The notes beneath the pieces are model-generated. The model saw nothing but the letters and a program-made list of their open reading frames with translations, did no database searches and was not told the origin of the DNA. Positions 21,546 to 33,808 of a stretch of DNA of 64,000 bases are shown piece by piece. Each line of letters starts with the position of its first letter. Position 1 is the stretch's first letter. The position numbers and the translations under genes are program-made. Source of the DNA: Lepidodermella squamata. Its lineage: Eukaryota; Gastrotricha. The stretch is from the NCBI GenBank assembly GCA_047495785.1, contig JBLDXI010000032.1, positions 2,294,001 to 2,358,000 of the forward strand. Direction: 5' to 3'.

Positions 21546-22445
21546 GCTTGCGATGGCCGTACATGTTGACTTAACTGTGTACGTCTCGGAATGTACGTTC
21601 TTAGGTGCATGAATCTGTTATGGAATGGAGATGTCCCAGAACCGGGAAGATACGACCAACAAATGACAGGAAGAAGCTGGGGAATAGAGACAGAGATGTT
21701 ACATGTGAACTGGTTAATGACGTCAATGCAAGGACCTTGCGGAAGCGCAACATTCCAGGCCACCGCCACCACTCCCCAACTGAATGGCGAATAATTTAAT
21801 TTCAGTATCCTGTTAATGCTGTTACATGCCGGTTATGTTGAAGAATGTCACCATCGGAGTGCCTTCACGCTAGTGGAAATAGTGCAATAATGAAAGATCG
21901 CGAGGGATGTGTTTAGTTCAAACTCAGTCAATTAAATTACTCCATTCGTAGTAAAATCGTAATACATATTATCCTCTACACAAATTCTAAAAAAGCCCGA
22001 GAAATTACCTTAAGTCTTGATAAGTGGGCTGCCATTTACACTGAAATATGTATGCCACAGGCTGTTGTCCAAGACTTATTTCATCTTCCGATCAAGCAAT
22101 AATGCCGAACAACTATCGACATTACTTACGAAATAAGTTTCTTTTCAAAACCCGTCTATTGCAAAGTAATGAAAGCAATAGCTGTATTCCTGCTTCCTGC
22201 TGGTACGGCTTATCGCATAAACTGTCAAGAACAATTTCTTTGTTGGCAAACGTCAAACCTGGAAAAAATATTGACAGTAGCCCACCAGATTAAAAACCGG
22301 CAGAAAACATTAACACAATACAGAATGATGACATCATTTTTATTACTTAACATTGTTATATGTACCTGTTTCATCTAAGATTTGGTGAGCGAAACACATA
22401 AAGAGATTAAATGAGTTTAATACAATCGTTTCATTGTTTCGGTTA

Positions 22446-22858
22446 TTAATCTACGGCTAAGGCCAAACGTCTCAGGTCTCCTTTCAGATCTTCGTAAACT
22501 GTCTCAACCAGATTGGGCACAACTTTAGCGACCATGTGTTCCACAACGGTGGCCACAATGAATGATCGAAATTCGGGCCATTTCACGTGATCGATAATGC
22601 AAGTTGCCTCGTCTACCGCCGCCTGTTCTATGCAAGATAAAGCGTCATTAACCTGGTCCTCGACCGATTCCTTTATTCTGGCACCGAACTGCATGAGAAA
22701 TTGTAAACAGATAAATACATACATGGGAGAATTAAAGGAACAACCTCAAACAGCATATTATCCCATTCCTCACGAACAATCTCCTCGCATGTTTTCGACT
22801 TCTTCAACGGCGGTTCAGTCAAAGATGTGGGTAATTTTCTTTGACGCGTGTGGTCCAT
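22446..22858 (-). CDS. hAT accessory protein A (small helical, 118 aa)
   Basis: Two exons (22858-22745, 22688-22446) with a 56-bp intron in phase 0. The N-terminus is basic with a possible nuclear signal (RQRK, PPLKKSK). The rest is predicted helical: NDALSCIEQA, KWPEFRSFI, VVEHMVAKVV, VYEDLKGDLRRLA. It aligns without gaps across the intron with accessory protein B: the intron falls exactly 20 residues before the end of the shared SCI in both. No domain family is recognised. It is the last gene of the hAT element and on the transposase strand. A role in DNA binding, dimerisation or transposition control is a guess. Confidence 0.6.
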
Positions 22859-23081
22859 GAAATCATATACCAGACGCTTCAATTACCGTAATAAGAGCGG
22901 TTAAAACCTACAAATTATTATAAAATGTAACAGTGGCCTGGGTAATAAGGGAAAATATTTCTCATCCATATCCACGCTCTTAAGCGTAGGGAAAGTGTAA
23001 GGCTTTAAATTAACCTAGTGGCAACAGACGCAACTGTGTAATGACGAGTGATAGCATTGACCGCGGAAATAATTGGAAATA

Positions 23082-23540
23082 TTAATCACGAATATTGCCG
23101 TTAGCAATCCACCGAAGAATGTCCTCCTTAAGTTCAGTATAAAGCCGTAGCTTAACTTCTGTCACCACACGTTCAACTATTTCGTCCCTCACATCTTCAA
23201 TGATCTGTCTCCGAAAATCGGGCCAATTATCCGCATTGGTCATCATATCCAGGGCTTCCTCTGTGGCTTCGTGGATGCAGCTAATCGCTTCGTTCAACTC
23301 CGATTCCATTACCTCGGTGATGTGCTGTTCCGCCTACAACTCATTAAATAAATCATCGCAGTGCCCATTGGAAAATAAACTTACATCATCCATCAGTTTA
23401 TTTGCCTCGGCAGTAATGTCCTCGGTCATGTCGAATAAGTACGCATAAACATAATTAGCTACAACCAAAAATTCAAGGAGGAAAAGACAAAATGGAGAGA
23501 CATTGGTGCTTATTGCTGGGATAAACTTGGCGACGCCCAT
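23082..23540 (-). CDS. hAT accessory protein B (paralog of A, 135 aa)
   Basis: Two exons (23540-23385, 23333-23082) with a 51-bp intron in phase 0. Shared pattern with A: NEAISCIHEATEEA, NWPDFRRQI, DEIVERVV, LYTELKEDILRWI. The N-terminus differs from A: from ATG 23540 it has a hydrophobic stretch (FCLFLLEFLVVANYVYAYLF) that could be a membrane segment; the internal Met at FDMTED would remove it. The start is therefore uncertain. It begins 76 bp after the transposase stop on the same strand. Function unknown. Confidence 0.6.
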
Positions 23541-23615
23541 AGCGGGGGTAACGTCAAATAATATTAAATAATTTCACCTCTCCATAAATAAAATAAGGGC
23601 GGCCATGGCGTTATA

Positions 23616-26534
23616 TCACAGTTTCATGGACAGCCGGAAGGCATTTTCAACCTCCATTAAGCAGCCGACGGTGCTAGGCAACAAATTGGCACGCTGGTCG
23701 GAACAGGTGAGGCCGCTACGACTAAACCGACGCTCTGCTTCTGACGACGAGGCCGGAGTTTGGAGTAGCAGAACTGCAACATAAGCAAGTGTGGGCCAAG
23801 TGTGGCGCTTCTCCCACCACCAGTTCAGCAGATCGCCGATTTTCGGAGGAGCGGTCATTGCGAGATATTGGTCACGCTCCTGCTGTAGGGTTAGCCTACG
23901 CACGGAACCATTAGGCCTAGCATACATTGCGTCCAAAAAATGCGGGGGCTCATCGGTCTCCACTTGCAACACCTCCTCCTGCTGGCGCTGGTCAATCATG
24001 GGCATTCGTGTCGCCACCCTTTCTTGTAAACGCTGCAAATACGACAATGCACGATCCATGGCGTCTTGTTCAAGGTACATGCCGTCTAGCCAGTTGTCTT
24101 TCGCCAACGGATCGAGGAGTGTAGCCACGCAGTGAAGTAGGTCGATACTAAAGCGCTCGTTAATTTCAGCCTGCCCCACCTTAAATGAAATATTAATAGC
24201 ATAGTTATTAATGAGTTAAATAGAATGTTATTTTTGGTCACCTTACGCATGTCTCGCACAACCTGGATTTCATCCAGTGGCGCTCGCGACAAATGGATTT
24301 GAAGGAATTTGTGCGTAACTAATACGCGATGGAATGTGGGAACGTCCACTTTCTCCAGCTCCAAGGTAATCCTGTTTGAAAAAAAAATTAACGATTTGGC
24401 TCCAATTAAACACAACCATATACTCTTTAAATGGCAACAGGAACGCCAGCAGTTGCTCCATATCTGCTTTTCTCAGGCTGTGATGGGCATCCAACAAGTC
24501 AGGTTGTTCCCTCGCATGAAGAATATTGACTAATCGGTCGTAATTTTCGTAAATTGACCGCAGGGAGTCATAAAGATAGGACCAGCGCGTTTCGCAAAGC
24601 GTCTTCACCTTGTATTCAAGCTGGTGGGCTACGTCTGGCTGCCTACCAATGGCTATTACCTTACGTAATCTGTAAGTAGTAGAATCATGGGCTAATAAAT
24701 GGACGAAATGATTCGCAACAGTGTTTGGGATTTCACTGATTCCATTTTGATTACAAAGATTTTGGGGTCATTTCAGTATGATTTGAATATTTCGACAAAT
24801 TAAATTAGAAATTGGTTGATTGGAATTCTTGGCAAACGATTTCTCCAGTTTTTTACCGATGTTTCCCAACAACTTGTAAGCCTAATCAGGTCTCAATTTA
24901 TGATAATATTAGCCATAATTTTAATATTGGTTGGACTGAAATATATTCCCTAATATTTAGTCCCAAAATCGGAATAAATCAAATCCCAGACACTGATTCG
25001 CATATCCATTACATACCCGTCGATGAATTCCGATACAATTGGGCCGCCCTCCTTGATCATCCATTTGATCGTTAGGTGAACACCATGAGGGCCACAGAAA
25101 ACCTGGGCAATATCAGATTCCGACCCGAGCGCAAAATTTGACCCCTTGTCCGTTACTGCAATGGTTAAACCTGACAGACGATATAAATTATTACACCTCA
25201 GGCGTTTCTGGTATTATACAACATCGCCTACCAAGAGCATTGGCCGGCAAGGCCTCCACCTTTGCCTGGATGTATTCGCTAACGGCTGCTATCGTCGCTG
25301 ATGCGGGGAAGTGGTTGAAGCTTAGCTGCATGGAGTTTAAACGCAGCTTGGGTCCCTCTACCGTTGCGAAGTGACCTGTGATGGTTATGAACTTGTCCTA
25401 TTTATTGGAAATGGCAAAAATTACAAATTCAACGCCCCATAGTTTATTGAATTACCTTGTTGTTGTCATCGGTCCACATATCTGAGGTGTAACTGGAGCC
25501 CAGGACAGCTTTTTGCTCCATGCCCCACACCACCTTGCGACACTCAGCAGCGAGGGCGGGTAATCTGCGATGTAGCGCTGTTGCCTCCGGAAGTAAATTT
25601 TTTGCAGCGATACCTGGGTATTCAGCCGCAATGCGGAGGGCGCTATCCATCATTGAGATGAAACCCAGGTCATTGACGATCGAAAACGGCTGGAAATCAT
25701 GGGCTATCATTTTCAGGAAATCATCGGTGAATTCCTGGCGAACTAGGGGCGGCAATTCGACTCCAGTTCCAGTACCTCCACAACCTCGGGGACATTTGTG
25801 CCGCCACATGGCGCTTGTCCCAGTACTAGCCTCCGCCTTGTAAAGCTCGTAGCATCGAATGCAAGCTGCATATGAACCCTTCACCTCGTTCCTCAGATTT
25901 TCAGGTACTTCGACCGATGCGAAATTCGCCCACACCTTCGACTTCTTCGCGGAAGGTTCCATCATGCTTGCACTGCCCGATATAATGGCTTGCTTCAGGA
26001 CAGCTTTTTCCTGGCTGGTCGCTTTATTTGAAGCTACTTTCAACGTGACTGCCCTTGTTTTCGGCGCAACTGGTGGTTGAGCGGCTGGTCCTGAGGCGAC
26101 TCTATTTCCAGATACAGTTGCAGTCAAAGGTCGATGAGAGACCACCTGACGGCACCCGGCAGGCCCCGCGATTACAGCAACATCCTCCACAACGTTCGCC
26201 TCGCCATCTAGGGCTGGGCGGTAACGACGGGGTTCGGTAATTGACGACTTCTGTGCCGCTCCGCTTATTCCGCCACCTGTGGAATGCAAGCCCAAAGGAA
26301 CGTTGCTAGAACGACCTGGCGCGAATGATCGTGTAGTTCTGGTAGGGGAGGAAGCGCCCAGCAAGCGAGAGGATCCACCAAGGGTGCTACTCTGATGCAT
26401 TTTTCCCGAGCTGGCAGGCTGACTTGCAGCAGCCCTGTTCTGTAAACAAGTGAGCAAAAGTTTTTAGGCCCTATTCGGAACACGTTTTTATTTTTTATTA
26501 CCACGTTCGATGAAGTTGCTGGTTGTTGCGACAT
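23616..26534 (-). CDS. hAT-family transposase with BED-like zinc finger (748 aa)
   Basis: Seven exons: 26534-26502, 26439-25456, 25397-25232, 25170-25017, 24669-24424, 24371-24263, 24170-23616. A long Ser/Ala/Pro-rich N-terminus precedes a BED-like finger (CIRCYELYKAE...MWRHKC). Catalytic-core pieces follow: SYTSDMWTDDNNK, ITGHF, TIAVTDKGSNFALG, ETRWSYLYDSL, LLPFKEITLELEKVDVPTFH, VATLLDPLAKDNW. The C-terminal dimerisation domain reads WPTLAYVAVLLLQTPASSSEAERRFS, with the SEAERRFS motif intact. It should excise and insert the element by cut and paste and make 8-bp duplications, as seen. Exon ends were chosen to keep frame and family motifs; the 347-bp intron before exon 5 may hide more sequence. 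Confidence 0.85.
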
Positions 26535-26596
26535 GTTAGCAGCGCGCTATTTTCAAAAATAATAGATCAATTACACGGATTAGGATCATTGTTGAT

Positions 26597-27230
26597 TCAT
26601 GCCTGTATAGTGTCAAATAAAGTAGAGTTATATCGGTTCTGCATCAGCGGATATTTCTCAAAAACGGTGTTGGGGGCATGACGTTTTGGCTCATTGAGGT
26701 TACAATCCTGTCCGCCTCTGGGGAATAATATTGTTCAATTATTTCAAAAAAGTTATTTTTGTAAATTACCTTAGCGACAGCCGATGGGTGCCAGAGGAAC
26801 TTCCGCTACCTGACGGGTGCTCAAGAACCACTGATATTGATTCCGTGGCATAATGTCCACCGCCGGAATAACTCCCATCGCTATGCCTTCCTCTGTTCAG
26901 GTAAGGATAATGTAACCAATATAACACTTTCCTATTTTATTTCATGTTGTTTAACCTTTGAAGTCCTGAAGTAGACGGCTCGTTTTCTCCAAAAGGATTC
27001 AGGAAATCGCATGATAAATCGGCAGATCTTGCGCCTTCATTGCCGTTACTCCGTCGGTTAACATCGGCCAACCCGCGATGCAGTACACCAGTGGGCGTTT
27101 GTGACCCTGCCCCGCCGTAGCCATTGCCGGCTAATGTCGACATGCGGCTTTCGCGCGCGGCCAGGCGCTCAGCTTCCTCCTGCGCAATCTCGTCAGGCTC
27201 AATAGGCGGGCAGTAATCATCTTCCTCCAT
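26597..27230 (-). CDS. hAT accessory protein U (172 aa, unknown)
   Basis: Three exons (27230-26956, 26892-26770, 26717-26597), introns 63 and 52 bp, both phase 2, giving one continuous frame. It starts MEEDDYCPPIEPDEIAQEE, is acidic, then Gly/Ser/Asn-rich, and ends with NEPKRHAPNTVFEKYPLMQ. It stops 62 bp before the transposase ATG on the same strand. A possible acceptor (AATTTAG) just upstream of the ATG means a 5' exon may exist. No known domain is recognised. Position inside the element argues for a transposon-encoded partner, or a captured host gene. Confidence 0.55.
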
Positions 27231-28340
27231 ATCAATGATAGCCTAAATTGCGAGATTGAAAATTTATGGATGACGTCTGCAATGGTTGGCAATTATATTT
27301 ATAATATGTATATTCATAACGCCTGTAACAACTTCATCATCCAGCACTATCATACTTTATTGATAAGTTTATTAGCACATGTGTCGCCACATTGCAGATG
27401 AAACCGTTTCCCCTTCCAATAAATAGACGTGGCAACACCGGTTGCATACAGGCATTGATTGGGGCTTTTCTTGAACGGGCATAGTGTAAAGAGTAAACGT
27501 GCGTCAAGCCATGTGTTTGCGTGGAGGCGACTTTACTTCACCGGAGGAAATCTGTGTTGAAAACAGAAATTATCATAACCCACACACCAAATCTGTCACT
27601 CACTGTGCTATGTTGGACGAACACATGGAACTTATTTTGTAGACATCGTTGAATCGCGTAAACCATATCACAGCGATTCGCCGCGTACATCCCCAAATAC
27701 GTTAATAACCTGTATAAAGAACGGCAAATATTAATTGAAGCATTCACTTCATTGACTTGGTCAGGAATAATAACGTCATTTAGGTATATCTTACTTGTAA
27801 GTTTCTACTGTTAACACATGAGAAGTCGAAATGACAGTTATGATTGTCATTCTAATATACCGTTAAACGACATATTTATACCCGCAGGTAAATGTCGCCG
27901 CTATTCAATGAATCATAGCCAGTTATACAGCCGTTGTTAATTAATCGGTGTTTGATACCTATGAGGAAAAGGGACTTAACGACATCAAACGATTCTGCAG
28001 TATCATTCCCACCAAACGACGTTGCACGCGCTTAGGGAGCGCTCCGCACATGTTTTTTGCATATTTCCGTGTTTTTTACGGTCCAATCACTCAATCGCCT
28101 AACCACCGATCTATTTCGATTGTGAATCATCCACTTATCTGCGCGTAGCCGAGAAGCGTAGCCAACTTTCGAATGGCCCGCCTTAGCAACGCGTCCATTT
28201 CCTTCATGTTTATTTTTAACGTTTTTTAATTCTTCAACATTTTTTATTAAAATAACATATTTTATTTGCCTATTAATGGGTCCCACGTAACCCAGCCCAC
28301 TGGGCGGTTTGCGCGGGCAATGCCTAAGTGCCTAGCTCTG

Positions 28341-28348
28341 CTCTCAAG
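28341..28348. repeat. Right 8-bp target-site duplication of the hAT element
   Basis: CTCTCAAG directly follows the element and is identical to 21159-21166. Confidence 0.9.
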
Positions 28349-28818
28349 CGTCTATCGTTACCGCACATGTTGCTCTATCTACTCGCATGCAACAGGTGAG
28401 TTATCCTTTTTCATCCCTTTCCTGCCACAGTGGTTTGAGAGATTAACTGATGGAGAGTGTTTGAACAAACTTCAATGTTTTATGGGCGTATAGCGGCGCT
28501 GCCGTCGCCTTCCTTTCACTTATCTCTCTTCACTTTCACTTAACAGACGACTTGCAAACTAACGGCATCGACTGATTGTCACTGTTCCCGTGCGTCCAAA
28601 AAGTTGTCCGCGTTCTTTGGAGCAGATAAAGGCTAAACTAAACTAAACTAAAGACTAAAACACCGCTACCGCAATGACTCGTTAGTATCTTGCAATCACT
28701 CTTGCAATCAATGGCAAGTATTTTGTCTCATTTTTCTCATCCATTCAGTTTCTCATCCTTGTAGCTTCATTATAGCTCATCCTTCTTATATTAATTGAAA
28801 AGTCATTCCAATATTGCC
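28349..28818 (+). promoter_or_regulatory. Upstream region of CCDC33, shared with the duplicate at 9.9-10.7 kb
   Basis: About 470 bp between the hAT right end and the CCDC33 ATG. It aligns with 9870-10256 and 10673-10711. It probably contains the CCDC33 promoter and 5' UTR. The hAT element has displaced everything farther upstream by 7.2 kb. Confidence 0.5.
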
Positions 28819-31800
28819 ATGTCTCTTGTTGATCCTCTGGGTTTGAAGAGAAAGCGTAATCGCAAAAAGAAGGCAGAGTATTTCGAACCGCAATGGAGAT
28901 CTGACATCGAGCAGCGAGAGCTTGCATTTGAAATAAAAACAGCCACAATTCGATTCAACAAGGCTGCCAGCTACGTCATTATGTTCAGCCTTGTTGAATC
29001 GTTCACCGATCGATATGATGGCGTCATGATCAAAATAGACAGCAGTGATTTTATTGACGGACATGTTTACAAGAGCCCAATTATCGAACCGGCTGAAATC
29101 GGAGCGAGAATGCCATTTGAGCATACCATTACCTTTTCTCTTCCTAAAGGTGAGAAGAAAATATGTTATTTTCGAGTTTTGTCACTTTCGAAACAATTAA
29201 AACGACTAGGGTATTGTAAAAACGATGGGCGTCACGATGTTCATGTTTGCATGGAGGCTTGGGAGGCCTCAGGGAAACGGGATGGTGATGTTAAGCTCAA
29301 TAAACTCGTTGGAAAGAGCATTTATCCAGTGTACCCGCGACCTAAGCAGCCACTCATTGATTTAAATGCTAAGCAAGGTCGGCCGATGCTGCGCGAAAAC
29401 GTTGTCTTACCATTGCTGCGAACACCTAATACTGATCAAAAAGTCATGCATTGCGGCGATTTGGCCTTTTCCGTAACGATCACGTGAGATTATAGCGTAT
29501 CATTGAAACTTGGCAACGCTGCATCTTATCTTTAAACAGGGACCGAAACCCGCATATAGACGTTCCTGATATTCGAGTTTCGAGTGCTACGGGCACTAAT
29601 GCTGGTGATATGACCGATCGCACCGGAGCGATGACAGGTGACTATGATCATTCACCCATCCCTCCAAGCCCGGTTAGCAAGCGGTTGTTTTTACGGCTCT
29701 CATTCTTAAGCAGTTATTTTCAATAGGTTCCACCGCTGGCACTCGGTGAAGGCAAAACCGGTAGGAACGCTTCTTTTGCTATTCAAGGACAAAATAGGAA
29801 ACCGTCAGTTGCTGCCAGTCAAAAGACGGTTAAATCTGCAAACCAAGCTGGCGGCAATATTCAACCATCGAATGCAAAGTCGCTGCGTCAAGCATCCGCG
29901 GTATCTTCCATAGCAGCCGCATCTCAATCTGCACCACGGAAGAAAGACGAGTTCAGCGCTCCGGATACGAAGGACCGCGATGTCTCGTTAGAAGCCAGTG
30001 ATCCGGATGAAGAGTATTTCCGCGTTGGTGATATTGTTGAAGGAAAGCCTCGGACAAAAAAACAATACAGATCTCTGCACGACGTGAAGGTATTTCAGTT
30101 GGAAATAGTAGTTGAGCGGTCGATAGATTCAAACTGATTTGACAGTTTCTGAAACCGGAAGCACTTGGCAGAGTAGTGGGAGATTCCAAAGGCCTGCTGG
30201 CCCAGTTATCTCACGTTTCCCATCCTGGCACTGATAAATTTGACGTTACTGTCCACGCTGCCTGTTCTCTGCCTGAACGATCAGCTGACAACAATTTACC
30301 GCGACCTTTTGTTGCTGCGTAAGTAAAATGATGTCTCGAAAACTAGTGGCCAATAATTCGGTGAATTTTCAGGTCAACTACAATGGGCTTTCTGCAAAAT
30401 GAAATACAGTCGTTCACACACGTCTCTAGAAACTCGGGAAGCTGCGCTACCTGGGGTGAACTTTGTGCTGTTGAATTTGACGGGGTGACGATTGCTAATG
30501 AAGGTTTGCTATTGATTATATAAAATTAAGCAGGAAATCCTAATAATGCCCGTATTTATCAGCTCTCGTTCTCGCTATCGTTGACAAAGACACTTTGGAA
30601 GTTATTGCAGTTTACTCGATCCCTGTAGTTTACTTGGAGCCATATCAACAGTACCATTTGGAGCTTAGTTTGGTTGGTTTTTGTTTGTAAACAAAATGTA
30701 CCTGAAAATTGTAATGAAGCTTTTGTAGCCACGGCGACATGGAGTAAATTGTAGGCTTTACGCCAGCATCATGAGAAAGGTGCCTCAGATTCCTCATGAA
30801 CACACGGGTCCGGCTTACGGCATTGAGGTAAGCCCAGTTCATTCTTGTTGGTCATCGTGTATGTTCCTGTCTCTTTTTCTAAGGCTCTAGTAAAAAGTTT
30901 CGATGCCCCTTTATCCGGTGATCCTGGACCTTTGCTCTGCGTGGCTCGTGTTATTCCTGATTACAGCAATTACATGTAGTTAGATTCTAGTTTTAAATTA
31001 CTATGCTAATACTGTTTTATTTTCAGTCCTAGTACGAGAGCTGGCGCGCTTTTTGGAGTAGTACCTAGAAAGATAGTCTTTCCCTTCCCGAAATCTACCT
31101 CATTCATGGATACGGGAAAATCTTGGCCTGGAAATCCGCAAATTTCGCTTCCATGCGATAAACCTGTACAGCCAACTTGGAATTTCCCGTTTATTTTTGC
31201 AACTTCGAGAGACAAAGCCACATTATTCACACCAGGAGCTGCGCTCTTGCTGGAATTTTACCAGTTTTTCATGCAAACCAGTGAAGGCGGCTGGACTTTG
31301 ACAAATCCTATCGGTCATTCGCTAATTCCGTTGGATACAAAGATGTTCGAATCGATTTCAAAAGCAGCAACTTCTCTCGGCGTTACGATTAGAGGAATTC
31401 CAGTTTTGGGTCAACATTTGAAAACCAAGCAAGGAAAAGTTCCATCGGTTTCGCTAGCTTTACGTCTGTTATCGCCGCATGCCGTTGATACGTTGGCTAC
31501 TCAAAAGCAATCGATTCTCGACTCGCTGCCTCTCATCGATATCCACCCATTCGTTCACGAAATGAAAGTAAATTGCAAAAATGTTGGCTTCAAATACACG
31601 ACCCCGTGCCCCGGCGAGAAAGATAAGCCGAATTCGGCGACAATTTTCGCGAACACAAGTCTAGACCCATCCGCTGCATCGAAAACTATGCACCTGGTTC
31701 CTAAATACAACCCGAATGCGAAGGTGGATGATGTTGTCGAGGAGTATCGACTCAAGATTTTGACTGAAAAAGTTCCGAACCGCCCTGCGTTGAATTTGCA

Positions 31801-33512
31801 AGTAAGAATTTCCCCAATTTTTTCTATTCAAATTTGTTTACAGCCCATAGAATATAGTGTGTAAATTTTTCTATTGAAAATTTTCCATTTCCATTGATGT
31901 TATTCTAGTACTCCGTTGCCTGGTAGCCATCAAAAGACCTTGTAAACCACCTGAATATATGCCAGTTTTGTTGTGTAGTTGCATATTTTTTCGTTGTAAT
32001 ATTTATGTCATACTACCGTCCTTATACCTCTAAGGTTTTCGTTTTTCTAATTAATCTAATTTTCGTTTAATTTTTGATTTATTAGCTTGGAGACGGCGAG
32101 TTGCCACCGCCAGATGCGATGCAATCAGTCCTGCCCGAATATCGTTACCTGCTAGAGGGCGGCAGAGGTGTCCGCAATATGCAGCCTCACATTTTGCGGC
32201 AGATGGGCGACGATCCCGCGTCACTGCAAATCGAAGCTCAACGGCGATTTGCCGCTGACAGAGCAGCTGCAGCTGCAGCATCGCCCCCGCCGCCCAACAG
32301 CCTGGCAGGCGTAACCGGGATCAACAACATTCTCATACCAGTTGGTGCTGATGCGATGGCCGTCGCCGAGTTGGATCAGTATCGACGCGCGGTGCGACGC
32401 ATGGGTGAAGACATTTTGGCACTTCGCCGTGAAATGGCGGGCATGTCGACGGAAAACACGCGATTGGCCAATCAGTTGGCCCATTACGACGATTTGACGC
32501 GAACCGTTGTGAGCACGCAAGTCATCGAAGGTCTTTCAAAGGCGGAACTCGCCGATCGTTACGTCGCCTCCCGCCAGCAGTTGATTCAACAAGAGGAACA
32601 GCTACAGCAATACAAAGCTAGAACACAAAAACTTCAGAACGAGCTAATTAAAGTGAGAATATTTTGTCTCTAAATGAGTTAAAAAGTGTAATTAAATTAA
32701 ATTTTTTTCAGCGAAATGATCGCGAAGTTGAGGGTGCCCACATTCGACAGGCTCATGCCGCGCAACAAGCGATAATTCAGAGATTGCAGGATAAAGCGGC
32801 TCGTTATGATAAACTGGCGGAGACTGTGAGGCATCAAGAGCTTGTTATAGAGCGAATGGAGCGCGTCTTGACAACTCGGCTGAAGGCCATTCCCGACGAC
32901 GGAAATTTCGATGGTAGAAATCCTTTTAAAATATCAGATCCCATTTTTTACTTGAATATTTTAGCCAATGCGGTTCAAAGAGATGCCTATGACAGCGTTG
33001 TCGAGGAGAATATGCAACTTCGGAAACAAATCGAAGAAATGCGAATCATAAACGAAGCCACTGGCCAAGCTCAGGGAGAAATCGACGCCGAACGCCTTCA
33101 AATGATGCAAGCTATGGATCGAATGGAGGCTCGTATCGTTGCCCTCGAGAAAGAAGTTGGCTCTTTCTTATTTATTTGAATCTGGTTTGATTCGAATTTT
33201 TTTCAGCTCGATGATCGCAGCAGGGAGTGGGGTCGCGAGCGAGCTGAACTCGTAATTAAGTTAAACGAGCAACATCGCGGGTTTTCCCCTACGAAACAGT
33301 TATCTCCTGGTCATCGAATTTCACCCGTCGGATCACCGCCTCGATTTGGAGGGGGTGGCGGTGGTTACACAACAACTACCACTACTCGTAGGTACACAGT
33401 TGCTGAGACAGCTGTTGCCCCTCCTACGGCTTTTCCTTCTCTTGGTATGGTGAACAGACCTCTAGGAATGGGCGGCACTCTTCTCGGCCGCGCAAGAGCT
33501 GGCCAAACTTGA
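28819..33512 (+). CDS. CCDC33: Coiled-coil domain-containing protein 33, C2-domain cilium/sperm protein
   Basis: About a dozen exons with 50-60-bp introns, except one of roughly 280 bp at 31801-32083. The first exon is 28819-29149. The N-terminal half holds C2-like beta sandwiches (IRFNKAASYVIMFSLVESF; DKFDVTVHAACSLP). The central part is the most typical: VVPRKIVFPFPKSTSFMD, LLLEFYQF, WTLTNPIGHSLIPLD and RGIPVLGQ match CCDC33 as I remember it. The C-terminal third is coiled coil (MGEDILALRREMAG; ERMERVLTTRLKA), and the tail is Gly/Thr/Pro-rich, ending ARAGQT. Vertebrate CCDC33 is testis-rich. A short in-frame intron at about 32913-32965 is likely. The gene converges on IFT140. Confidence 0.85.
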
Positions 33513-33647
33513 AACTTTTTAAACTTCAGATTTTCACGTTTTATTGGAACAATAGTTTTATTTTTTGTATCTCGATTGAAACACACTTATACAATCTTAG
33601 TGACTTTGGCTTTGTTACGCCTTCGAGTTCTCATGAGTACATGAAAT

Positions 33648-33653
33648 AATAAA
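33648..33653 (+). terminator. Poly(A) signal of CCDC33
   Basis: AATAAA 136 bp after the stop, inside the short spacer between two convergent genes. Confidence 0.6.
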
Positions 33654-33808
33654 GAAGATAGAAACAGAAGAGAAATCACGAAAATGAACCGCGAGTTTTA
33701 CAATGATGAGATCAATTCAATGCTAATAATAATTTAAGTACAATCGACAAAGTGAAATTTCTCACAAGCGGGTGTGTGTATGTGTGTATGTATTTTATTG
33801 AATTTAGT

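Larger units (their letters stand above)
21167..28340 (-). mobile_element. Complete multi-gene hAT transposon, 7,174 bp
   Basis: The left end reads CAGGCCTAGGCA and the right end, reverse-complemented, CAGAGCTAGGCA: 10 of 12 bases agree, with the CAG start usual for hAT. GC-rich subterminal sequence containing CGCCCAG follows inside both ends. Identical 8-bp duplications flank it and the empty site survives at 9862-9869. Inside, all on the minus strand, are an accessory gene (27230-26597), the transposase (26534-23616) and two paralogous small genes (23540-23082, 22858-22446). The subterminal regions (21167-22445 and 27231-28340) hold no clear gene; the left one has a perfect X-box at 21532. 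Intact frames and a perfect target duplication suggest recent insertion, about 480 bp upstream of the CCDC33 start codon. Confidence 0.88.
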
